This document shows positions 13,860-19,040 of a stretch of 33,958 bases of DNA, piece after piece. A program made the position numbers and the translations under genes. This stretch comes from JAWXUK01 sp044432725 (GTDB lineage Bacteria; Bacillota; Clostridia; Oscillospirales; Oscillospiraceae). The notes beneath the pieces are model-generated. The model made no database searches. It had not been told where the DNA came from and saw nothing but the letters and a program-made list of their open reading frames with translations. The stretch's first letter is position 1, and each line of letters opens with the position of its first letter. The DNA lies in contig JAWXUL010000026.1 in assembly GCA_044432725.1 (NCBI GenBank), positions 1-33,958 on the forward strand. The letters run 5' to 3'.

Positions 13860-15614
13860 TTAAGGTAGAAGGGGCTCTGTGTTGTGGACAGATTCTCTGG
13901 GAAGCGCCAGTCGCATGACTGTCATACCTTGGTTATCATTAAAGATATCCAAACCATAGACTTCGCCATACATCATCTTCACCCGTTGGTTGACGTTTCT
14001 CAAGCCAAGGTTTTCTGCCTCTATGCGATAACTATGGTTTTTTTCATCCCAAGCGAGAAGCTGGCTTAAATTTTCCAAGGTTTCAGGAGACATATGTCCT
14101 GAATTTTTTACCTCTAAAATCAAATTTTCTTTAGAGAGGAAAGAAGAAATGACGATTCGCCCCTCTTTTTGTCCCTGAATCCCATGTTCACAGGCGTTTT
14201 CCACCACAGGTTGAAAAATCAATCTGGGGACTAACAGCTCTAGGCTTTCTTCTTCTACTTTCTTTTCTACGGTGAGACGTGCCCCCATACGACAAGATTG
14301 GATAAAAAGGTAAGCGTCCACATAGGTCAGTTCTTGGGAGAGGGCGATTTGAGCTTTCCCTTCTCTGTTCATGGTGGCACGTAGCATGGTGGATAGAGCG
14401 TCTATCATTGCCGAAGCATTTTCGTTTCCAGCGATTCTGGTTTCCCAGTTGATGATTTCTAAGGTATTATTGAGAAAATGGGGATTGATTTGGCTTTGTA
14501 GAGTTTTCACACGGGCTTCGTGCAGTGCCTGTTGTTCTTGGTGGCTTCGGATAAACTGGTCTTTCATACTGCGGGACATGGTGTTAAAGCCAGTGGTTAA
14601 GGCTCGTAGTTCGATGGAATCGGGGAGTTTTTCCACCAAATAGCCCAACTCTCCCATTTCGATATGAAACTGAGCTTCCATCAATTTTTTAATGGGTCGG
14701 GTCACATGGCGATAAAAGGAAAAGAGCATATATCCCAAGGCAGGGATGATCAGCAGTAATACTTGGGTGATTTCGTTTTGAAAGCTTTCCAGCACGTCTT
14801 GCCCTTGGTCAATATCTACTAAGAGAGTGACTGTCACATTATGCCCTTCTGCCCGTTGTTCTTGGCTGAGGGAAATGGTCTTTGTGGCTTCCATGAAGAG
14901 AGGAGACTCCACTTTTTCCTCATCGAAGAGAAGTTCCACCTGACAGACCCCTGTGATTCCTTGAAAAGCGCCAATCATTCTGTCTGTGTTGACTTCTAAA
15001 ATCAAAAGTGCGTATTTTTCCAGTTGGACATTGCTGAGATACCGAAGGAGATAAAGTCGATTGTTATAAACAGAAAAGGCAATACTGGTGCCTAGGTCTT
15101 GGGTGATCTCTAAAAAATGGGGGTACAGGGCTTCATAGGTGCCAAAGGTCGCCTTTTCCATGTCTCTGCTTGTGTTGGTGACAAAATGAGAGGGCAGATC
15201 TAGGGCAGTATAGTATAAAGCAGCAGAGTGAAAGAGGGAGTTATTGGAAAAGGTTCGCTCTAAACTGCTTTGTGCCGTAGTGGCAAGGGCTGAATCAGGA
15301 TAGTCTTGGAGGAAAAGAAGGGCTTTTTCTTGGGACAGATCGTCCATTTCGTCCAGATAACGGGTGTGGGCACGTTCTAAGTCCCCTTCGACAATCAAGC
15401 GACGGCTATCCTCTGTCATGCTTGTCAAATAATACAGCACAAGCTCTGTGGTTTCGCTTAGGCTGAGCTGCACTTTGTCAAGGACTTGGTGGTCATATTG
15501 TTGGGTGATAAAGCTACTGAGCATAGCAATAATCATCAGGACAGGAACAAAATAGCCTACTGTTAACAGAAAGGCAAGTTTCTTTTTCAAAGAAGGTCGG
15601 AAAATATTTTTCAT
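13860..15614 (-). CDS. Sensor histidine kinase, YesM type
   Basis: The 584 residues contain an N-terminal membrane helix (about 12-34), an extracellular sensor region (about 38-280), a second helix (about 284-303), a HAMP linker (about 303-355), a His_kinase motif QINPHFLNNT with H379, and an HATPase domain with N-box VVENACEHG (470-478) and NLGLRNVNQRV (535-545). It probably senses extracellular sugar or sugar-loaded binding protein and phosphorylates the AraC-type regulator of the same locus. Kinase and regulator genes are separated by the three transporter genes, whereas many such pairs are adjacent. The start is supported by a modest AGGA 8 bases upstream. Confidence 0.93.
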   Translation of the reverse strand: MKNIFRPSLKKKLAFLLTVGYFVPVLMIIAMLSSFITQQYDHQVLDKVQLSLSETTELVLYYLTSMTEDSRRLIVEGDLERAHTRYLDEMDDLSQEKALLFLQDYPDSALATTAQSSLERTFSNNSLFHSAALYYTALDLPSHFVTNTSRDMEKATFGTYEALYPHFLEITQDLGTSIAFSVYNNRLYLLRYLSNVQLEKYALLILEVNTDRMIGAFQGITGVCQVELLFDEEKVESPLFMEATKTISLSQEQRAEGHNVTVTLLVDIDQGQDVLESFQNEITQVLLLIIPALGYMLFSFYRHVTRPIKKLMEAQFHIEMGELGYLVEKLPDSIELRALTTGFNTMSRSMKDQFIRSHQEQQALHEARVKTLQSQINPHFLNNTLEIINWETRIAGNENASAMIDALSTMLRATMNREGKAQIALSQELTYVDAYLFIQSCRMGARLTVEKKVEEESLELLVPRLIFQPVVENACEHGIQGQKEGRIVISSFLSKENLILEVKNSGHMSPETLENLSQLLAWDEKNHSYRIEAENLGLRNVNQRVKMMYGEVYGLDIFNDNQGMTVMRLALPRESVHNTEPLLP

Positions 15615-15633
15615 ATCAAATTTCCTAACTAAG

Positions 15634-15661
15634 GTTATATCTATGGTTCAATTTGTCACAA
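15634..15661 (-). promoter_or_regulatory. Possible histidine kinase promoter
   Basis: TTGTGA (15656-15661), 16-base spacer, TATAAC (15634-15639) on the minus strand, giving a leader of under 20 bases before the kinase ATG. It overlaps the likely upstream region of the divergent ferritin-like gene, so the two may be co-regulated. Confidence 0.4.
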
Positions 15662-15692
15662 AATTGAAATTCTTTCATAGAATAAAAAAAGG

Positions 15693-15736
15693 GAACCTCT
15701 GGAAAACAGAAGGCACGAGTGTCAGGGGAGAGGTTC
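15693..15736 (+). promoter_or_regulatory. Leader inverted repeat with competing pairings
   Basis: GAACCTCT (15693-15700) pairs perfectly with AGAGGTTC (15729-15736), five bases before the AGGAGG of the ferritin-like gene. The same left arm could instead pair through CCTCTG with CAGGGG (15723-15728). Two mutually exclusive helices next to a ribosome-binding site suggest possible translational control. Confidence 0.35.
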
Positions 15737-15753
15737 ATGAAGGAGGGGTTCAC

Positions 15754-16332
15754 ATGGAAGAGTGGGAAGAAAAGGTGTTACGGCTACAGGACGAAGAGCG
15801 TTTTCAAGCTGTGTGGGAGCGGGTGATGGAGGGAAAACCCAATCCTATCATGGTGGGGACAGTGGAGAAAAAAATCACGCCTCCCATGGTAGCAACCAAA
15901 ATTTCTTGTTTTGGGGATATGTCCGCAAAGGATCATTTAGAGACAGCCTTGTCAGCAAGCAGTCTTGCCCTTGGAGATTATCAAAAGCTGGAAAAACAGT
16001 TACCACAAAAGCTGAAATCTGCTTTATACCCTTTGATCAAAGAGGTGAAAAGGGAATACAACCAACTGGAGTCAGCCTTTTTCCTATTAACAGGAGAAAG
16101 TCACCCACCCACAGGCAGTTTGCTCCAGTCGCCACCTGTGGCAGCAGATAAAAGATTGCGAGAACGTTTTTTAGCAGCTCAGGTGGGACAAAGCAATTAT
16201 CAAAAATGGGCATTTGCTTCTCAGGATTCCTGTTTCACCACCTTGTTTTTACAGCTAGAGATACAGAAAAAGGAAGAGGTACAGGCACTGCAAAAACTGA
16301 TACAGGAATTTTTCTGGCTTCGTGATTGGTAA
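15754..16332 (+). CDS. Ferritin-like helical protein of unknown function
   Basis: This 192-residue protein starts at the ATG preceded by AGGAGGGG (15741-15748). An in-frame ATG at 15643 has no ribosome-binding site. After a charged N-terminus and a short Pro-containing segment come four predicted helices arranged as in ferritin-like proteins of Clostridia, with the phrase FFLLTGE closing the second helix. Helices 2 and 4 carry Glu-rich faces (EVKREYNQLE and EIQKKEEVQAL), but the His residues of the usual ExxH metal motifs are replaced by Tyr or Glu, so a di-iron centre is doubtful. The gene is divergent from the sugar-locus kinase gene and no functional link is evident. Family call is tentative. 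Confidence 0.6.
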   Translation: MEEWEEKVLRLQDEERFQAVWERVMEGKPNPIMVGTVEKKITPPMVATKISCFGDMSAKDHLETALSASSLALGDYQKLEKQLPQKLKSALYPLIKEVKREYNQLESAFFLLTGESHPPTGSLLQSPPVAADKRLRERFLAAQVGQSNYQKWAFASQDSCFTTLFLQLEIQKKEEVQALQKLIQEFFWLRDW

Positions 16333-16374
16333 CCTCAGTGGAAGTTCTCAGCTGGGTAAAAAGATAATGGTAAA

Positions 16375-16409
16375 AAATAAAAGGTAAATTTCCAATGGAA
16401 ATTTACCTT
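16375..16409 (-). terminator. Terminator of the tRNA operon
   Basis: A perfect 13-bp stem (16381-16393 with 16397-16409) with a 3-base loop is followed on the minus strand by TTATTTTTT. It lies 9 bases beyond the CCA end of tRNA-Thr. Confidence 0.75.
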
Positions 16410-16418
16410 CAAATTCTC

Positions 16419-16494
16419 TGGAGCTACTAGGCAGATTCGAACTGCCGACCTCATCCTTACCAAGGATGTGCTCTGCCTACTGAGCTATAGCAGC
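16419..16494 (-). tRNA. tRNA-Thr (anticodon GGT)
   Basis: This is a 76-base cloverleaf. The acceptor GCTGCTA pairs with TAGTAGC (one G-T). The anticodon arm CATCC-TTGGTAA-GGATG gives anticodon GGT, the T-loop is TTCGAAT, and the CCA is encoded. It lies downstream of tRNA-Asp in the same transcript. Confidence 0.95.
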
Positions 16495-16506
16495 ACAGGG
16501 AAAAGA

Positions 16507-16528
16507 AACTTATCTAAAAAGATAAGTT
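16507..16528 (-). other. Hairpin between the two tRNAs
   Basis: A perfect 9-bp stem (AACTTATCT with AGATAAGTT) with a 4-base loop lies in the 37-base spacer between tRNA-Asp and tRNA-Thr. On the minus strand it is followed by TCTTTT. It may be a processing signal or a partial terminator. Confidence 0.45.
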
Positions 16529-16531
16529 AAG

Positions 16532-16608
16532 TGGCGACTCGGAAGGGACTCGAACCCTCGACCTCCGCCGTGACAGGGCGGCGTTCTAACCAACTGAACT
16601 ACCGAGCC
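16532..16608 (-). tRNA. tRNA-Asp (anticodon GTC)
   Basis: This is a 77-base cloverleaf. The acceptor GGCTCGG pairs with CCGAGTC (one G-T). The anticodon arm CCGCC-CTGTCAC-GGCGG gives anticodon GTC, the D-loop contains GTTGGTTAGA, and the CCA is encoded. It is the first gene of the two-tRNA operon. Confidence 0.95.
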
Positions 16609-16640
16609 GAATGATAGTGTTTCTTGTCAGATACTTGAAT

Positions 16641-16669
16641 AGTATATCACGGAAAAAATGATATGTCAA
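16641..16669 (-). promoter_or_regulatory. tRNA operon promoter
   Basis: TTGACA (16664-16669), 17-base spacer, TATACT (16641-16646) on the minus strand, 33 bases before the 5' end of tRNA-Asp. This is a near-consensus promoter as expected for stable RNA. Confidence 0.85.
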
Positions 16670-16778
16670 GATAATTTTGAAGATTTTTTTATTTTTTTTA
16701 GAAAATATTTTATGACGCTAAAGCGTGGGATTTCCTCGATTGTTTGGTACAGCTTGGGGGACATGAAGGTACGCTGAG

Positions 16779-16824
16779 AAAAACAATCCCCCAGATCTTC
16801 TGGAAGAGAAAATCTGGGGGATTG
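16779..16824 (-). terminator. Terminator of the rubrerythrin-rubredoxin unit
   Basis: A perfect 13-bp stem (16784-16796 with 16812-16824) is followed on the minus strand by TTTTT (complement of 16779-16783), 10 bases after the rubredoxin stop codon. Confidence 0.88.
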
Positions 16825-16834
16825 TTGGGATGAA

Positions 16835-16999
16835 TTAGTCTTTGATGACTTCAAAGACATCTTTACCCAGTCCACAGATAGGGCAAACCCAATCATCAGG
16901 AATGTCTGCAAAAGCAGTTCCAGGAGCAATCCCACCATCAGGATCGCCGATTGCAGGATCATAAATCCATGCGCAAGGGCTACATACATATTTTTCCAT
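16835..16999 (-). CDS. Rubredoxin
   Basis: This 54-residue one-iron electron carrier has Fe ligands C6, C9, C39 and C42 (CSPC and CPIC), the conserved DPDGGIAPGT and DIPDDWVCP segments, and the usual family length. The first knuckle reads CSPCAW rather than the common CxxCGY. The Gly after the second Cys normally makes an NH-S hydrogen bond, so the redox potential may differ. AGGAG (17008-17012) lies eight bases upstream of the ATG. It follows the reverse rubrerythrin gene and probably donates electrons to that enzyme for peroxide and oxygen reduction. Confidence 0.95.
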   Translation of the reverse strand: MEKYVCSPCAWIYDPAIGDPDGGIAPGTAFADIPDDWVCPICGLGKDVFEVIKD

Positions 17000-17086
17000 T
17001 GTTATTTCTCCTTTCGTTGTGATATTCAGTCAGGGGCTTTCCCTAGTTTGTGGAAAAACCCCTGAGCTATTCCCCAAAAGGGAAAC

Positions 17087-17629
17087 TTATTTGAAGTAAC
17101 GGTTCAGAAGGCCTTCGAAAGCTTTACCATGACGGGCTTCGTCACGTGCCATTTCATGGACAGTGTCATGAATTGCATCCAAGTTATGCTCTTTTGCAAG
17201 TTTAGCAATGCCCATTTTTCCTGCAGTTGCGCCGTTTTCTGCTTCCACACGCATTTCCAAGTTTTTCTTGGTAGAATCAGTGATACATTCACCCAATAGT
17301 TCTGCAAATTTTGCAGCATGTTCTGCTTCTTCCCAAGCGGCTTTTTCCCAGTACATACCGATTTCAGGATAACCTTCACGATGAGCCACACGAGCCATTG
17401 CTAAGTACATACCGACTTCTGTACATTCACCTTCAAAGTTGGCACGAAGACCATCAATGATTTCTTGTGGTGCGCCTTTTGCAACACCGACCACGTGCTC
17501 AGCTGCCCAAGTGCGATCACCTGAAGAAACAACAAATTTTTCAGGACCGACTTTACAAGTTGGGCAAGAAGCTGGGGGAGCGTCTCCCTCGTGGACATAA
17601 CCGCATACAGAACATACATACTTTTTCAT
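17087..17629 (-). CDS. Reverse rubrerythrin
   Basis: The 180 residues contain an N-terminal rubredoxin-like iron site (C6, C9, C22, C25) followed by a ferritin-like di-iron four-helix domain (about 45-180). Metal-binding helices include FEGECTEVGMY, EEAEHAAKF, MRVEAENGA and DEARHGKAF. Rubredoxin-first order defines the reverse rubrerythrins of clostridia, NADH-linked peroxidases that also reduce oxygen and are typically repressed by PerR. GGAGG lies eight bases before the ATG. It lies between the PerR gene and the rubredoxin gene, which fits PerR control and rubredoxin as electron donor. Confidence 0.95.
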   Translation of the reverse strand: MKKYVCSVCGYVHEGDAPPASCPTCKVGPEKFVVSSGDRTWAAEHVVGVAKGAPQEIIDGLRANFEGECTEVGMYLAMARVAHREGYPEIGMYWEKAAWEEAEHAAKFAELLGECITDSTKKNLEMRVEAENGATAGKMGIAKLAKEHNLDAIHDTVHEMARDEARHGKAFEGLLNRYFK

Positions 17630-17669
17630 ACTTTTTTCCTCCGAAATTTTTTATTTAATTTCCCTAAAA

Positions 17670-17699
17670 TTCATACTTTTTTCAGGGTTTATATGACAA
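17670..17699 (-). promoter_or_regulatory. Rubrerythrin promoter
   Basis: TTGTCA (17694-17699), 18-base spacer, TATGAA (17670-17675) on the minus strand, about 40 bases before the rubrerythrin ATG. A perfect palindrome, GTCTTAAG-5-CTTAAGAC (17700-17720), touches the upstream edge of the -35. It is either the perR terminator or an operator. Confidence 0.5.
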
Positions 17700-17724
17700 G
17701 TCTTAAGGGGTTCTTAAGACAATA

Positions 17725-18111
17725 TCAACTAAGAATTTGCTGTTTACAGCAATGGTTACAAGTACCATAAAGACAAAGCTCTACACGTTCGATGACAAAG
17801 CCATCTGGACAGTCTTGGACGTTTGGGTTGCTTTCTAAATCCACCACTCTGCCACAATGTTCGCAAATAAAATGGCTGTGGTCAGATGTATCTGCATCAA
17901 ATCGCTCTTGTCCTTTGACAACACCTACGCTTTTGATTTGTCCTTGGTCTTGGAAAAAGGAAAGATTACGATAAATAGTACCTAAGCTTAAATCAGGATA
18001 TTCTGGCTTTAGCTTTTGAAACAGCCATTCAGCAGAAGGGTGGTCCTTGGTGTTTTGGATTGCAGAGAGGATCGCCTCTCTCTTTTTGCTATATCGAATA
18101 CAGGTTGCCAT
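17725..18111 (-). CDS. perR: Fur-family peroxide regulator, PerR-like
   Basis: This 128-residue Fur-family repressor has an N-terminal winged helix (about 1-68) and a dimerisation domain with a structural zinc site C83, C86, C118 and C121. Regulatory-metal ligands match B. subtilis PerR: H24 (for H37), D72 (D85), H78 and H80 (H91, H93) and D91 (D104). The Asp at the D104 position is typical of PerR, whereas Fur and Zur usually have Glu there. Context agrees, since it precedes reverse rubrerythrin and rubredoxin. A palindrome over its own transcription start suggests autorepression relieved by peroxide. The ribosome-binding site is AAGGAG with 8-base spacing. Confidence 0.87.
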   Translation of the reverse strand: MATCIRYSKKREAILSAIQNTKDHPSAEWLFQKLKPEYPDLSLGTIYRNLSFFQDQGQIKSVGVVKGQERFDADTSDHSHFICEHCGRVVDLESNPNVQDCPDGFVIERVELCLYGTCNHCCKQQILS

Positions 18112-18130
18112 TATATCATCTCCTTTTTCT

Positions 18131-18154
18131 TATCAGTAATAAGAATTACTGTTA
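18131..18154. promoter_or_regulatory. Putative PerR operator
   Basis: CAGTAAT-AAGA-ATTACTG (18134-18151) is a perfect 7-bp inverted repeat, extended by TA/TA on the outside with one mismatch. It covers the predicted perR transcription start and resembles the AT-rich Fur/PerR box with palindromic TAAT/ATTA halves. Its position suits autorepression. Confidence 0.6.
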
Positions 18155-18156
18155 TT

Positions 18157-18185
18157 AGTATAGCAAGAAGAAAAACCATTGTCAA
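18157..18185 (-). promoter_or_regulatory. perR promoter
   Basis: TTGACA (18180-18185), 17-base spacer, TATACT (18157-18162) on the minus strand. The predicted start near 18150 falls inside the adjacent palindrome. Confidence 0.85.
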
Positions 18186-18259
18186 GCGTTTTTAAAAAAA
18201 TTTTTTATTTTTTTTAGTGGTTATGGAAAGAGAGCCCTTTGGAAAGAGTGGAGGCAGAC

Positions 18260-18288
18260 TTGACCCTCTTTTTCTTTTGTGATAAGAT
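18260..18288 (+). promoter_or_regulatory. Promoter of the DHFR-fold gene
   Basis: TTGACC (18260-18265), 17-base spacer, TAAGAT (18283-18288). The leader of about 65 bases contains a perfect 15-base tandem duplication. Confidence 0.55.
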
Positions 18289-18305
18289 AAGGACACTACT
18301 TTAAT

Positions 18306-18335
18306 GTAAGGGCAATGTAAGTAAGGGCAATGTAA
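18306..18335 (+). repeat. Perfect 15-base tandem repeat in a leader
   Basis: GTAAGGGCAATGTAA occurs twice in direct succession (18306-18320 and 18321-18335), ending about 15 bases before the ribosome-binding site of the DHFR-fold gene. This looks like a recent slippage duplication. Confidence 0.9.
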
Positions 18336-18359
18336 GAACAATGAAAAAGGAGCGTCAAG

Positions 18360-18887
18360 ATGAGAAAAGTAATTTTATATGTAGCCACCAGTTTAGACGG
18401 CTATCTGGCAGAGGAACAAGGTGGACTGGATTGGTTGCACGGAGAGAATCCAGAGGAAATTTCTCCTTGGTATGAAGAGTTTTACCATAGCATTGATACG
18501 ATTTTAATGGGAAAGAAGACTTACGAGCAAATCGCCCAAGAACTTTCCCCAGAGTTTTGGATTTATGGAGACAAGGAAAGCTATGTCTTTACCCATGAAA
18601 ACCAAGACAACTTAGACCATATTCAATTTACAGATAAAAAACCAAGTGAACTCCTTCGCTATTTGAAAAATCGAAAGGGAAAAGACATCTGGCTTTGTGG
18701 AGGGGCAGACCTGATTGCACAAATGATGGAGGAAGATTTAATTGATGTGGTACATTTAAGCCTGATTCCTACCTTATTAGGAAAGGGGATTCCACTTTTT
18801 CCAAAAAATGAGGGAGAAAAAAGGCTGTCTCTGGAATCTGTGAAAAATGATAATGGCATTGTGGACTTGGTTTATGTAAAGAAGTAA
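18360..18887 (+). CDS. Dihydrofolate reductase-fold (RibD C-terminal-like) reductase
   Basis: This 175-residue protein of the DHFR/RibD_C superfamily is similar in size and motif order to YyaP/YwjB-type proteins. It has YVATSLDGYLA at the N-terminus (about 7-17), LMGKKTYE in the middle (NADPH-site helix) and LCGGADLIAQMM, the glycine-rich pyrophosphate loop. It is expected to be a soluble NAD(P)H-dependent reductase. The true substrate of these stand-alone proteins is generally unknown, and it should not be called DHFR or RibD. AAGGAG stands eight bases before the ATG. It is monocistronic, between the divergent perR gene and secA. Confidence 0.82.
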   Translation: MRKVILYVATSLDGYLAEEQGGLDWLHGENPEEISPWYEEFYHSIDTILMGKKTYEQIAQELSPEFWIYGDKESYVFTHENQDNLDHIQFTDKKPSELLRYLKNRKGKDIWLCGGADLIAQMMEEDLIDVVHLSLIPTLLGKGIPLFPKNEGEKRLSLESVKNDNGIVDLVYVKK

Positions 18888-18926
18888 GGATAAGGAAAAA
18901 GTTTTATAAATTTTTTATATTTTCCT

Positions 18927-18955
18927 TTGCTTCTTTTTTAAAATTGTGGTATACT
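18927..18955 (+). promoter_or_regulatory. secA promoter
   Basis: TTGCTT (18927-18932), 17-base spacer and TATACT (18950-18955) with TGG extended -10. The leader is about 80 bases. The argG promoter in this window has the same two hexamers and spacing. Confidence 0.75.
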
Positions 18956-19040
18956 ATAGTGATTACAATTTTGTTTCCACGAAAATAACAAAGAAAAGGA
19001 ATCAAATTTTATTTCGTATTGTGAAAGGTGTACAACAACT

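Noticed and set aside
16666..16989. 107-residue minus-strand reading frame overlapping the rubredoxin region
   Set aside because: It lies in another frame over the rubredoxin gene, runs into the tRNA promoter and has no recognisable domain. The 54-residue rubredoxin frame is clearly the real gene.
17031..17070. Terminator between rubrerythrin and rubredoxin genes
   Set aside because: A TCAGGGG/CCCCTGA stem exists but the loop is about 23 bases and no T tract follows on the minus strand, so I do not call a terminator. The genes are probably co-transcribed.
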